This document shows positions 26,252 to 35,775 of a stretch of DNA of 64,000 bases, piece after piece (position 1 is the first letter of the stretch; each line of letters starts with the position of its first letter). Source of the stretch: Lysobacter sp. K5869. GTDB lineage: Bacteria; Pseudomonadota; Gammaproteobacteria; Xanthomonadales; Xanthomonadaceae. The notes below the pieces were generated by a model. The model saw nothing but the letters and a program-made list of their open reading frames with translations, was not told where the DNA came from and did not search any database. The position numbers and the translations under genes are program-made. The stretch is from positions 930,001-994,000 of the forward strand of contig NZ_CP072597.1 of the NCBI RefSeq assembly GCF_018847975.1, read 5' to 3'.

Positions 26252-27142
26252 ATGCGCGCACTCTCTCCCCTGGCTTTGTGCCTGTTGCTGGCGGCCGGCC
26301 CCGCCTTGGCCGGCAGCGATTTCTGCGACGGCGGCGGCGACGGCCCGATCGACCCGGATACGCCGGGGGCGCCCGGCGGCGGCACGACGTCCAAGTCGGG
26401 CACCGATCCCAACGCCAGTTCGTGCGAGGTCGACATGATCATGACGCTGGCCCCGTTCGATAACGGCGACGAATACTGGCGCCTGCGCGATCTGGCGTTC
26501 ACCGAGGAAACCCAGGCCGTGTTGAAGCGCGCCGCGCAGTGGCCGGAACTGCCGCTGGAGCTCAAGCAGATCCGGCTCAATCCGCTGGATGCGCAGGCCG
26601 AGGCCGGCACAGCGTCGAACCGCCCGGTGCCGCCGATCAAGGTGGCGCCGCAAGGGCAATCGACCTTCCTGGAGTGGACGTTCGTGCCGCCCGAACAAAC
26701 CGGCAACGGATACCCCGCGCGCATGCTGGCGCTGACCGTCGTCGCCGGCGACAGCGGGCCGGTGCTGCGCGCGGACTGGATGATTCCGCCGAACGCCGCG
26801 TGGTCGCACGCCGATCAGCGCACCTTGTCGCCGAAAGTGATCGATTCGCAATCGGCCGAGCTCGGCGATTACGCGCGCGCGCCGACCGGGCCGCGCATCA
26901 CCTTGCTGCACGACGAGGACCAGGTGCGCGTGGGCCTGGGCCAGCCGGTGCGCGAATGGATCAGCTTCCCGCTGCCCGATGCGCAATGGCGGCCGGCGCG
27001 CCTGCGCAACGGCCTGCTGAGCGGCAGCGAGCTCAACCCGGGCATGGGGCTGAAGGTGAAATGGCCGACGCTGCCGCGCGGTTTTCTCTACCAAGACGAC
27101 GGCGACGGCACGCAGCAGCCGGCGCAGCTGCAGTCGCGCTGA
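26252..27142 (+). CDS. Secreted protein of unknown family, paralogue B
   Basis: 296 residues, tandem paralogue of the preceding gene, with the same signal peptide style (LALCLLLAAGPALAG) and mature start SDFCDGGG. The linker between the two conserved Cys is longer and Gly/Pro/Thr-rich. The upstream leader also matches that of paralogue A (CGATCAGGAACGCGCC and an AAGGAG site), so the duplication included control sequences and each gene may have its own promoter. Convergent with the kinase gene, whose stop lies 4 bp away. Function unknown. Confidence 0.85.
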   Translation: MRALSPLALCLLLAAGPALAGSDFCDGGGDGPIDPDTPGAPGGGTTSKSGTDPNASSCEVDMIMTLAPFDNGDEYWRLRDLAFTEETQAVLKRAAQWPELPLELKQIRLNPLDAQAEAGTASNRPVPPIKVAPQGQSTFLEWTFVPPEQTGNGYPARMLALTVVAGDSGPVLRADWMIPPNAAWSHADQRTLSPKVIDSQSAELGDYARAPTGPRITLLHDEDQVRVGLGQPVREWISFPLPDAQWRPARLRNGLLSGSELNPGMGLKVKWPTLPRGFLYQDDGDGTQQPAQLQSR

Positions 27143-27145
27143 TCG

Positions 27146-29791
27146 CTAGGCGCGCGGCGGCGCGGCGTACTGGGCGGCGCAGCGTTCCAGGCGGCGGCGC
27201 TTGGGATGCTCGGGTTTCAGCTCGGCGCGCACCGCCGCCGCCGCTTGCGCGAAGGCCTGGGCCTGCGCCGCCGTCCACGGCGCGGGCTCCATGCACAGGC
27301 CTTCGAAGCGGGTCAGGGCGCGGTTGAGTTCCTGGCCCTGCACCGCCTCGAAACGCTGCAGCGCGGGCGCCAGCGCCGCGCGCGCCTCGTCGTAGCGGCC
27401 CAGATCGCGCAGCGCCATTCCCCACTCCAGTTGGTAGAACGCCAGATTCAAATGCTCCGGCGTCGTCGCTGCGGCGATTTTCACCGCGCGCCGCAGATGC
27501 GGCTCGGCGGTGGCCGCGTCGCCCAGGAACAAGTGGTGCATCAAGCCGATGTTGAATTCCGAACTGGCCACGCGCGGATGCTTCGGCCCGAACACCTTGA
27601 GCCGCACCTGCAATGCCTGCTCGAGCCACTTGAGCGCGGCGGGGTAATCCTCGCGGCCCTGGGCGATGGTGCCGAGCAAGGTGTAGACCGACGCGGTTTC
27701 CTCGTGATCCTCGCCGAAGCGCGCGAGGTCGATGTTCAAGGCCTGCATCGCCGCTTTCTCGGCCTCGGCGTAACGTTCTTTTTCGCGCAGTTGCCGCGCT
27801 TGCGAGGCCAAGGCCTTGGCGCCGGCCGGATCCTCGCCGTGCGCGCGCGGCAATTGCTCGAGCAATTGCGCCGCGCGCTCTTGCTGGCCGGCCGCCGACA
27901 ACGCGCTGGCCCAGCCGCGCCGCGCCTGCATGCTGCGCGAATCGGCCAGGCCGTAGCGCTGGCGGTGCAGTTGGTCGGCGCGCTGCCACTGCGCCAACGC
28001 CGCGTCCAGCTTGCCCTGGGCCTGCGACAAGCGCGCGCGCAAGCGCAGCAGGGTCAGCGCTTCGTCCTGCGCTTGCGGCGTCAACCGTCGCTCGGCCTGG
28101 GTCAGGAAGCGGTCGGCGGCGGGGTAGTCGGCGCGCAGCAGCGCCACTTGCGCGCTCAGCCCATAACTGCGGCGCAGCAAGGCCGGTTCGGTGTCGGGCT
28201 CGGCCAAGCGCAGGTGCAAGGCCTCGGCCGCGTGGCGTTCGGCGGCGGCGTAGTCGCCGAGGTTGAACTCCACTTCGGCGATCGCCGCGGTCAGCGCGGC
28301 GCGGGTTTCCGGGTCGCGGTTGGCCTGCAAGGCCTTCGCCGCGCGCGTCAGCACATCGCGCGCGCTCAGTTCGGCGCCGGTTTTCTGCGATGGATCGGAG
28401 GCGCGGAACAGATCGACCATGAACGCGGTCACCCGTTCGGCCTGCAGCCGCCGCGCTTCGGCGCGGTCGCGCGCGAGCGCCAATTCGCGCGACTGCAGCA
28501 CGGTGTGGGTCACGAACCCGATCAACAGCGCCGCGGCCAAGCCGGCCAAGGCCAGCGGCAGCCGCTGGCGGCGCGCGAACTTGCGCAGCCGGTACCAACG
28601 TTCGCCGCCGCGCGCGGCCACCGGCCGCGATTGCAGCACCGCGCGCAGGTCCTCGGCCAGCCGCTCGACGCTGACGTAGCGCTGCTCGGGTTCCTTGCGC
28701 AGGCACTTGGCCAGGATCGCGTCGAGATCGCCCTGCAGCTGCCGGCGCAGCGCGCGCGCGGACGCCGCGCCGCGCGCCTGCGCGATGGCCGACGCGCGTT
28801 GCGGGTCGCGTTGTTCGAGCTTGGCCAGCCCCCGGCTCGCCAGCGGCGGCACGTCCTCGGCGATGGCCCGGCTCAGCTCGGCGGCGCTGCGGCCCTCGGT
28901 CGCCAGCGGCAGCTGTCCGCACAGCAGTTCGTACAGCAGCACGCCCAGCGCATACACGTCGGTGGCGACGCTGGTGGGTTCGCCGCGCGCTTGTTCGGGC
29001 GCGGCGCTGGCCGGCGAGAAGAACGCCTGCGCGTCCACGGTCGCGGCCGCGCCGGCGCCGGTTTCCAGCGCCTTGGCGATGCCGAAATCGAGCAGGCGCG
29101 CGCGGCCTTCGCTGTCGACCAACACGTTGCCGGACTTGAGGTCGCGGTGCAGCACCAGCCGGCGGTGCGCGTAATCCACCGCGGCCAGCGCCTGCAGCGC
29201 CAGTTCGATGCGCGCGCGCGGCGGCAGCTTGCGCCGGTCGCACCAGGCCGCGATGGGTTCGCCGTCGACGTACTCCATGGCGAAGTACGGCTGCCCCGAC
29301 GGCAGTTCGCCGACGTCGATCAGGCGCGCGATGTTGGGATGTTCCAGGCTCGCCAGCAGTTCGCGTTCGCGCCGCAGCCGGCGCTGCACCTGCGGTGCCC
29401 ACAGCGGCGAGGCGGCGAGCTTGAGCGCGACGCGCTGCTCCACGCCGTCCAGCGCGCGCCGCGCCAGATACACCCGGCCCATGCCGCCGGCGCCGAGTTC
29501 GCGTTCGATCGCGTACGGCCCGGCGCGTTCGCCCGGGCCGAGCCGGCCGTGGTCGTCGTCGGCCCACAGCGCCGGGCCGCGCCAGGGCAGCGCTTCGGCG
29601 TCGCCGGAGGATTCGGCTTCCATCGCATCGTGCGAGGCCAGCAGGCGCGCCACCGCCGCGCGCAAGCCGGCCGGGTCGGCGTGCGCGGCGCAGGCGCGGT
29701 CGAGGAAGCCGGCGCGTTGCGGCGCCGGCAGTTCCAGCGCGCGCGCGAAGGTTTCGGCGGCTTGCGCCCACAGCGCGGTCGAAGTGGCCAT
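27146..29791 (-). CDS. Membrane-anchored serine/threonine protein kinase with TPR region
   Basis: 881 residues. The kinase domain spans about residues 93-375: Gly loop GAGGMGRVYLA, ATP Lys in VALKLA (about 124), catalytic loop HRDLKSGN (about 215) and DFG (about 235), all intact. One transmembrane helix (LPLALAGLAAALLIGF) is near residue 425, followed by a ~430-residue periplasmic part rich in tetratricopeptide repeats (for example YAEAEKAAMQALN, YPAALKWLEQAL). Hanks-type kinases of this build commonly sit next to an ECF sigma factor of the acidobacterial type, as here (10 bp gap, same strand), and are thought to control it by phosphorylation. Signal and targets unknown. Confidence 0.94.
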   Translation of the reverse strand: MATSTALWAQAAETFARALELPAPQRAGFLDRACAAHADPAGLRAAVARLLASHDAMEAESSGDAEALPWRGPALWADDDHGRLGPGERAGPYAIERELGAGGMGRVYLARRALDGVEQRVALKLAASPLWAPQVQRRLRRERELLASLEHPNIARLIDVGELPSGQPYFAMEYVDGEPIAAWCDRRKLPPRARIELALQALAAVDYAHRRLVLHRDLKSGNVLVDSEGRARLLDFGIAKALETGAGAAATVDAQAFFSPASAAPEQARGEPTSVATDVYALGVLLYELLCGQLPLATEGRSAAELSRAIAEDVPPLASRGLAKLEQRDPQRASAIAQARGAASARALRRQLQGDLDAILAKCLRKEPEQRYVSVERLAEDLRAVLQSRPVAARGGERWYRLRKFARRQRLPLALAGLAAALLIGFVTHTVLQSRELALARDRAEARRLQAERVTAFMVDLFRASDPSQKTGAELSARDVLTRAAKALQANRDPETRAALTAAIAEVEFNLGDYAAAERHAAEALHLRLAEPDTEPALLRRSYGLSAQVALLRADYPAADRFLTQAERRLTPQAQDEALTLLRLRARLSQAQGKLDAALAQWQRADQLHRQRYGLADSRSMQARRGWASALSAAGQQERAAQLLEQLPRAHGEDPAGAKALASQARQLREKERYAEAEKAAMQALNIDLARFGEDHEETASVYTLLGTIAQGREDYPAALKWLEQALQVRLKVFGPKHPRVASSEFNIGLMHHLFLGDAATAEPHLRRAVKIAAATTPEHLNLAFYQLEWGMALRDLGRYDEARAALAPALQRFEAVQGQELNRALTRFEGLCMEPAPWTAAQAQAFAQAAAAVRAELKPEHPKRRRLERCAAQYAAPPRA

Positions 29792-29801
29792 GGCGCGGCG
29801 C

Positions 29802-30383
29802 TCAGCCCGGCGGCGCGGAGAGTTGGTCGTGCAGCCACGCGCGCGCGAACTGCCAATCGCGCTTGGCGGTGGGCAGCGACACGCCGATGGTCTGCGCGGT
29901 TTCCTCGATGGTCAGGCCGCCGAAGTAGCGCAGCTCCACGCCGCGCGCGGCGCGCGCGTTGATGCGTTCCAGCCGTTCCAGCAGGCGGTCCAGATCCAGC
30001 GCGTCGGCGAGGTCGGCGGCGGGCGCGGCCACGTCTTCGCCGGCCTGCAAGGTCACCCGCAGCACGTCGCCGCCGCGCTTGAGCGCGGAGCGTTCGCGCA
30101 GGTGATCGACCAGCAGGCGGCGGATCGCGTGCGCGGCGATGGCGTAGAAGTGGGCGCGGTTCTGGAACGGCACTTCGCGCTGCTCGGCCAGCTCGAAGTA
30201 GGCGTCGTTGGCCAGTTCGGTGGCGCGCAGGGTCACCTGCCCGCTGCGCGCCAGCCGCTGCCGCGCCAAGCGCCGCAGCACCGGGTAGATGCGTTCGAGC
30301 AGCTGCGCTTCGGACTGCGCATCGCCCTCGCGCCAGCCGAGCAACAACGCGGTGATGTCGGACGGCGGATCGGCGGCGGTCAT
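29802..30383 (-). CDS. ECF-family RNA polymerase sigma factor (TIGR02999/acidobacterial type)
   Basis: 193 residues from the ATG at 30383. Region 2 includes ATELANDAYFEL and NRAHFYAIAAHAIRRLLVDHLR, the signature of this subgroup; region 4 ends with LRYFGGLTIEETAQTIGVSLPTAKRDW, a helix-turn-helix. No anti-sigma gene is nearby; the downstream Ser/Thr kinase is the likely partner. The frame continues upstream of the chosen Met, but that part is Arg/Pro-rich and lacks sigma-factor similarity. Confidence 0.92.
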   Translation of the reverse strand: MTAADPPSDITALLLGWREGDAQSEAQLLERIYPVLRRLARQRLARSGQVTLRATELANDAYFELAEQREVPFQNRAHFYAIAAHAIRRLLVDHLRERSALKRGGDVLRVTLQAGEDVAAPAADLADALDLDRLLERLERINARAARGVELRYFGGLTIEETAQTIGVSLPTAKRDWQFARAWLHDQLSAPPG

Positions 30384-30570
30384 GGCGGGGGCGGCGCCCG
30401 GAGGGGAGGCCAGCATAGCGCCTGCGCGCGGCGGCGAACCACGCGCGCCGCGGCGGCGGTTACGCGCGCGCAACGTCCGCGGACGCGGCGCGGCGGGCTT
30501 GCCAAGCCGTCCGGCCGCGGCCTTAATGCCGGAAGCGTCGCGCCCCGGCGCGCGACCGCGGAGCCCGCCC

Positions 30571-31191
30571 ATGTCCAAGCACGGTCTGCGTCATCCGATT
30601 TTGTCGGTCGCCCCGCAGCGGCTGCGCCCCACCCAGATCACCGTCGGCCTGCGCGAAGTCGCCGACAAGCGCGCGCAGTGGCATGCGCTGGGCCGCAAGA
30701 AGCGCGCCGCGCTGATCGCCTCGCATTGGTTTCCCGGCGTGCTCGGGCCGGGCGGCGAGGTCTATATCGTCGATCACCACCACTTCGGTCTGGCCATGCT
30801 CGAAGAAGGCGTGGAGCAGGTGCCGGTGATCGTGCAGCGCGATTTTTCCTGGCTCGACCCGGTCACGTTCTGGCGGACGATGGAATTCAACCGCTGGGCG
30901 CATCCCTACGACGAACGCGGCGCGCGCACCGACTACGCGGCGATCCCCGAAGGTTTGCCGCAGTTGCGCGACGATCCCTACCGCACCCTGGCCGCGCGCG
31001 TGCGCGAGGCCGGCGGCTGCGCCAAGGACGCCACGCCCTACGCCGAGTTCTTGTGGGCCGATTTCCTGCGCGCGCGCATCCCGGCCAAGGACGCGGCCAA
31101 GGCCGGGGAACGCACGCTCGGTCGCGCCGTGGCGCTGGCCCACAGCCATGAGGCCGGCTATCTGCCGGGCTGGAGCGGCAGCATCGAATGA
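30571..31191 (+). CDS. ParB-like nuclease-fold protein (ParBc_2 family)
   Basis: 206 residues. The motif EVYIVDHHHFGLAMLE near residue 65-80 and VGLREVADKRAQW near the N-terminus are typical of the PF08857-type ParB-like proteins, which are distinct from plasmid/chromosome partition ParB. Members are often encoded singly and their biochemical role is unclear. The stop overlaps the SulP transporter start (ATGA), so the two are expressed together, which is an unusual pairing. A divergent 187 bp gap separates it from the sigma factor gene. Confidence 0.8.
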   Translation: MSKHGLRHPILSVAPQRLRPTQITVGLREVADKRAQWHALGRKKRAALIASHWFPGVLGPGGEVYIVDHHHFGLAMLEEGVEQVPVIVQRDFSWLDPVTFWRTMEFNRWAHPYDERGARTDYAAIPEGLPQLRDDPYRTLAARVREAGGCAKDATPYAEFLWADFLRARIPAKDAAKAGERTLGRAVALAHSHEAGYLPGWSGSIE

Positions 31192-32837
31192 GCGCGCCGG
31201 CGCCCGAGGTTTCCCGACCCGGCCGCGGCGCCGACGCGCTGGCCGGGCTGGCCATCGCCGGCCTGCTGCTGCCCGAGGCGGTGGCCTATTCCGCGCTCGC
31301 CGGCCTGCCGGCGCAGACCGGCGTGTTCGCCCTGTTCGCCGGCTTGCTCGCGTACGGGCTGATCGGGCGCAGCCGCTTCGCCATCGTCTCGGCCACCTCG
31401 TCCTCGGCCGCGGTGCTGGCCGCCGCGACCCTGGCCGTGGCCGGCCCCGACCCGGCCGCGCGCGCCGCCGTCGCCGGTTTCCTGACCCTGGCCACCGGCG
31501 CCTGCTTCCTGGCCGCCTCGGCCGCGCGCCTGGGCGGGCTGTCGCAGATGATCGCGCGGCCGGTGCTGCGCGGTTTCACCTTCGGGCTGGCCTGCGTGAT
31601 CGTGCTCAAGCAGTTGCCGGCGCTGCTGGGCGTCCACGCCCGCGCCAGCGACTTCGCCCCGCTGCTGTGGGAACTGCCGCAGCGCTGGCGCGAATGGCAG
31701 CCGGCCAGCTTCGCCGCCGGCGCGCTGGCGCTGGCGGCGCTGAAGTTCGGCGAACGCTTCCCGCGGGTGCCGGCCAGCCTGATCGTGATCGCGCTCGGCA
31801 TCGCCGCCTCGGGCTGGCTGTCCGCGCACGGCGTCGCGCTGACCGGCGCCATCGCCTTGAGTCCGCAGCTCAGCGCGCCCGGCTGGCCCGGTTCCGGGCA
31901 ATGGCTGACCTGCCTGGAACTGGCGCTGGCGCTGACCCTGGTGCTGTACGCCGAGTCCTACACCGCGATCCGCGCCTACGCGCTCAAGCACGGCGACGCG
32001 GTCGAACCCAACCGCGACCTGTTCGCGCTCGGCATCGCCAATCTCGTGTCCGGCCTGCTGCACGGCTTGCCGGTCGGCGCGGGTTACTCGGCCACCTCGG
32101 CCAACGAAGCGGCCGGCGCGCGCTCGCGCGTGGCCGGTCTGGTCGCGGCGCTGGCGGTGTTGCTGATGGTGGTGTTCGCGCTGGCCTGGATCGAACGCAT
32201 CGCCCAGCCGGTGCTGGCGGCGATCGTGATCCACGCGGTGAGCAAATCGCTGCGGCCGGCGACGTTCGCGCCGTATCTGCGCTGGCACCGCGACCGCTTG
32301 GTCGCCTTCGCCGCAGTCGCCACGGTGCTGACGCTGGGCATTCTCGACGGCCTGCTCGCGGCCATCGCCTTCAGCCTGCTGATGCTGCTGCGGCGGCTCT
32401 CGCGCCCGCGCCTGAGCGTGCTCGGGCGCCTGCCCGGCAGCCACGATTTCGTCGACCTCGCCCTGCACCCGCAGGCCGCGCCGGTGCCCGGCGTGCTGGT
32501 GCTGCGGCCGGAACAACCGCTGTTCTTCGCCAACGCCGAGCCGATCCTGGCGCTGGCGCGGCAGCAGGTGGAGACCCATGCGGACGCGCGCCGGCTGGTG
32601 CTGAGCCTGGAGATCTCGCCCGATCTCGACAGCACCTCGCTGGAAGCGCTGAGCGATTTCGACGGCTGGCTGCGCGCGCGCGGCGTGGCGCTGACCTTGG
32701 CGCGGCTCAAGGACGGCGTGCGCACGCTGCTCGAACGCGTGCAGTTGCCGGGGCAGACGGCGTCGGCGCTGGAGTATTGGAGCGTGGACGATGCGGTGAA
32801 CGCCGGCGCGGCGGACGACGGCGAGGCACGGGCGTGA
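31188..32837 (+). CDS. SulP-family anion transporter with STAS domain
   Basis: 549 residues. The N-terminal ~400 residues form the SulP membrane domain (ADALAGLAIAGLLLPEAVAYSALAG is at the start, followed by about 12-14 helices), and residues 430-540 form a cytoplasmic STAS domain (VLVLRPEQPLFFANAEPI, LSLEISPDLDSTSLEAL). These carriers import sulfate, bicarbonate or dicarboxylates in symport with cations. No carbonic anhydrase or sulfate-assimilation gene is adjacent, so the substrate is open. Translationally coupled to the ParB-like gene. Confidence 0.92.
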   Translation: MSAPAPEVSRPGRGADALAGLAIAGLLLPEAVAYSALAGLPAQTGVFALFAGLLAYGLIGRSRFAIVSATSSSAAVLAAATLAVAGPDPAARAAVAGFLTLATGACFLAASAARLGGLSQMIARPVLRGFTFGLACVIVLKQLPALLGVHARASDFAPLLWELPQRWREWQPASFAAGALALAALKFGERFPRVPASLIVIALGIAASGWLSAHGVALTGAIALSPQLSAPGWPGSGQWLTCLELALALTLVLYAESYTAIRAYALKHGDAVEPNRDLFALGIANLVSGLLHGLPVGAGYSATSANEAAGARSRVAGLVAALAVLLMVVFALAWIERIAQPVLAAIVIHAVSKSLRPATFAPYLRWHRDRLVAFAAVATVLTLGILDGLLAAIAFSLLMLLRRLSRPRLSVLGRLPGSHDFVDLALHPQAAPVPGVLVLRPEQPLFFANAEPILALARQQVETHADARRLVLSLEISPDLDSTSLEALSDFDGWLRARGVALTLARLKDGVRTLLERVQLPGQTASALEYWSVDDAVNAGAADDGEARA

Positions 32838-33030
32838 GCGCGGGGGTTCGACCGTGGGCGGCGGCGCACGGGGCGGCGCGGGGCGCAGATCGGCGCTCGG
32901 TAGCGCGCGAGGCGGCGCGGCGCGCAGATCGCATCGCCGCCGCACCCGCGATGCGGCGGCCGCGCGGTTGCGCTGGCGCGGCGGAACGACCGCGCCGTTG
33001 CAGCCGCGAGAATCGGGCGATGGCGAAGCG

Positions 33031-33429
33031 ATGACGGCGCCGCGTTGGCTGCGCGTCGGCGCGGGTTCGTTGTCGCTGTGGGCGCTGGCCGCGACGGCGT
33101 TCGTCGCGGCGAACGAATTCGGCGGCGAAGCGGCGGCATGGCTCGGTTTTCCGCCGGGCGGCGCCGCGCGGCTCGGTTGGGATCTGGCGTGGACGCTCGC
33201 GGCGGCGGCGCTGGCCGTGTGGCTGCTCGCGCGCTGGGCGCCGGCCGCGGCGCGCGCGCAGGCGATGCTGGCGTGGGCGTTGCTGGCGGCGTCGGGCGTG
33301 TGGGCGGTGACGAACCTCGGCGGCGAATTTCCGCTGTGGTTCGATGCGGGGCTGTTGTTCGCCCTGCCCGTGCTGGCCGGGTGCGGGTGGCGATGGGCGT
33401 CGCGGCGAGAGCAAACACACCGCGCCTGA
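33031..33429 (+). CDS. Small four-helix membrane protein, unknown
   Basis: 132 residues with four hydrophobic segments (about 10-26, 50-70, 78-95 and 103-120) and a basic C-terminus. No family recognised. The ATG at 33031 was chosen because the preceding in-frame codons are Arg/Gly-rich and GC-biased. It lies 193 bp after the SulP gene on the same strand; this gap contains a duplicated GCGCAGATCG motif and no clear promoter. Could be a real small membrane protein or, less likely, a chance frame. Confidence 0.55.
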   Translation: MTAPRWLRVGAGSLSLWALAATAFVAANEFGGEAAAWLGFPPGGAARLGWDLAWTLAAAALAVWLLARWAPAAARAQAMLAWALLAASGVWAVTNLGGEFPLWFDAGLLFALPVLAGCGWRWASRREQTHRA

Positions 33430-33487
33430 AGGCCGGCGCGCGCGGCGCGGATCGACGCGTCGCTCGCGCAATCCCGAGACCCGCGGC

Positions 33488-35584
33488 TCAGCCGCCGCGC
33501 ACCCGCCAACGATCGCCGTCGACGGTTCCCGCGAACGCCGCGCCGCCGCCGAGGTAATCCCACAGCGGCCGCAGCACCGCTTCGGCCTTGAGCAGCGCTT
33601 CCTGGAATTCGGCCTGCGCGTCCGACAGCCAGGTGATCGCGCCGCCGGCGCCGAACGACACCTCGCGCCCGTCGTAGGCCAAGGTGCGGATGCCGATGTT
33701 GAGATCGGCGACGCGGCCGTAGCCGAGGTAGCCGATCGATCCGCAATACACCCCGCGCGCGCTGCGTTCGAGCCGGTCGATGATGCCCAGCGTGCGGCGC
33801 TTGGGCGCGCCGCTGATCGAGCCGCCGGGGAAGGTCGCGCGCAGCAGATCGACCAGATCGCAGTCCGGCCGCAATCGCGCTTCGACCGTGCTGACCATCT
33901 GGTGGACGGTGCGGTAGCTCTCGATCGCCGCCAGCCGCGGTACCTCGACCGTGCCGCGCACGGCGACGCGGTTGAGGTCGTTGCGCATCAGGTCGACGAT
34001 CATCAGGTTCTCGGCGCGGTCCTTGCCCGAGTCGGCCAAGGCCTGCGCGTAGCGCGCGTCCAACGCCGGATCGTCGGCGCGGCGGATCGTGCCCTTGATC
34101 GGCTTGGCCTGCACGCGGCCGGCGCGGTCCACGCGCAGGAAGCGCTCGGGCGAGGTGCTGAGCACGTGCTGCGCGCCGCTGCGCAGATAGGCGCCGAACG
34201 GCGCGGCGTTGCCGCGGCGCAGGCGCCGGTACAGCGCCAGCGGATCGAGCGCGGCGCGCACGCGGAAATGATTGGTCAGGCAGACCTGATACGACTCGCC
34301 CTCGACGATGGCGCGGCGGCATTCTTCGATCGCGGCGAGGTAGTCGTCGTGGCCGAGGTCCATCGCCACGTTCAACTCCGCCAGCGCGGACGGCGCCGGC
34401 GGCGGCGGCGCGGGCGGCAGCGCTTGCACGCGCGCGCAGGTCGCGTCGAGCCAGCGTTGCGCGTCGTCCACCTCGGTTTCCTCGGCCACCGCCACCGCCC
34501 AGGCGCGGCCGGCGGCGTGGTCGAAGGCGAGGAAGCGGCGCGCGCGCATCCACACCGCATCGGGCGCGGCGGCGGCGTGGCCGCGCTCGCCGTCGAACAA
34601 GGCCTTGGCCTCGAAGCCGAAATAGCCGACGTAGCCGCCGCGGAACTCGAACGGCAACGGTGCGTCGGGCGGCACGACCTCGCGCGCGAGTTCTTCGCGC
34701 AGCTTCGCCAGCAAGGCCTGCCCCGCCGTCAGCGCCGCGTCGTCGCCGGCCACGCGGTAGTCGAGCACGTCGCCCGCATCGGCTTCGCCCATGAACGAGC
34801 AACCGGCGTCCTCGGCGACTTGGCTGTCGAGCCAGAACGCATGCGGCGCCTCGGCGTAGCAATGCGCGAACACCGCTTCGGCATCGGGCGCGGGCGCGAG
34901 CGGGCGCAGCCACGCGCGCAGCGCGGGCGCGGATTCGCGCGCGGGCTCGCGCACGGGCGCGGGCGCGGTGCCTTCGCGCCGATCCTGCGGCGCATCGAGA
35001 CGATGCCGGCGCACCAGATCGCGGAAGTTGGCGATCATCGCCAAGCCGTGCTCGCTCAGCACCGACTCGGGATGGAACTGCACGCCCCACTGCGGCCGGT
35101 GGCGATGGCGCAGCGCCATGATCAGGCCGTCCTCGCTGTGCGCGGTGGCTTCCAGCGCGTCCGGCAGCGGCGCGGCGGCGATCAGCGAGTGGTAGCGGAT
35201 CACCCGCAACGATTGCGGCAAGCCGGCGAACAGTTCGCGGCTGTCGTGGGTCAACGACGCGGGCCGGCCGTGCACCGGCTCGGGCGCGCGATCGATGCGC
35301 CCGCCGTTGGCGTGGGCGATGGCCTGGAAGCCCAGGCACACGCCGAGCAGCGGCAGGCGCGAGGACTCGATGGCGCGGCGCGACAGCCCCAGATCGGCGG
35401 CGTGGGCGGCGCTGCCGGGGCCGGGCGAGATCACGATGCAGTCGTAGCGCGCGTCGGCGTCCAGCGCGTCCCAATCGGCCGCGTCGTTGCGCAGCACGCG
35501 CGGGGCCTGACCGAACGCGCGGCCGATCAGGTCGGCGAGGTTCCAGGTGAAGGAGTCGTAGTTGTCGATCAACAGGCAACGCAT
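33488..35584 (-). CDS. pabB: Fused aminodeoxychorismate synthase (glutaminase PabA + PabB)
   Basis: 698 residues in one chain. Residues 1-200 are the class I glutamine amidotransferase: LLIDNYDSFTWNLA, nucleophile Cys in GVCLGFQA and the His/Glu pair HPES. After a Pro/Ala linker comes the chorismate-binding domain with YVGYFGFEAK, SYQVCLTNHF, the ADCS-type motif PIKGT (the Lys that forms the covalent intermediate; anthranilate synthases have PIAGT), RAENLMIVDLMRND and FPGGSISGAPK. It makes 4-amino-4-deoxychorismate, precursor of p-aminobenzoate for folate. In many gammaproteobacteria PabA and PabB are separate proteins; fused forms also serve natural-product pathways in actinomycetes. No lyase (PabC) is adjacent. 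Confidence 0.93.
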   Translation of the reverse strand: MRCLLIDNYDSFTWNLADLIGRAFGQAPRVLRNDAADWDALDADARYDCIVISPGPGSAAHAADLGLSRRAIESSRLPLLGVCLGFQAIAHANGGRIDRAPEPVHGRPASLTHDSRELFAGLPQSLRVIRYHSLIAAAPLPDALEATAHSEDGLIMALRHRHRPQWGVQFHPESVLSEHGLAMIANFRDLVRRHRLDAPQDRREGTAPAPVREPARESAPALRAWLRPLAPAPDAEAVFAHCYAEAPHAFWLDSQVAEDAGCSFMGEADAGDVLDYRVAGDDAALTAGQALLAKLREELAREVVPPDAPLPFEFRGGYVGYFGFEAKALFDGERGHAAAAPDAVWMRARRFLAFDHAAGRAWAVAVAEETEVDDAQRWLDATCARVQALPPAPPPPAPSALAELNVAMDLGHDDYLAAIEECRRAIVEGESYQVCLTNHFRVRAALDPLALYRRLRRGNAAPFGAYLRSGAQHVLSTSPERFLRVDRAGRVQAKPIKGTIRRADDPALDARYAQALADSGKDRAENLMIVDLMRNDLNRVAVRGTVEVPRLAAIESYRTVHQMVSTVEARLRPDCDLVDLLRATFPGGSISGAPKRRTLGIIDRLERSARGVYCGSIGYLGYGRVADLNIGIRTLAYDGREVSFGAGGAITWLSDAQAEFQEALLKAEAVLRPLWDYLGGGAAFAGTVDGDRWRVRGG

Positions 35585-35775
35585 GATCGGCCTATTGTCG
35601 TACAAAGCCGCGCGGGCGCGGCGGCCGGGGGCGCGGCGGGGCGCGCTTGCCGCGCTGGACACGGCGGGCGCCATAGCCGCGCCGCATCCGCCGGCGGACG
35701 CGGCGCGGTGGCGGAACGGACCGCGGGCGCCGGAACCGGCGGCGCGGACGACCGACCGGGCCGGCTCGAATGCGC

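Noticed and set aside
27206..29962. 918-residue plus-strand frame opposite the kinase gene
   Set aside because: Antisense shadow; the minus strand has intact kinase and TPR motifs.
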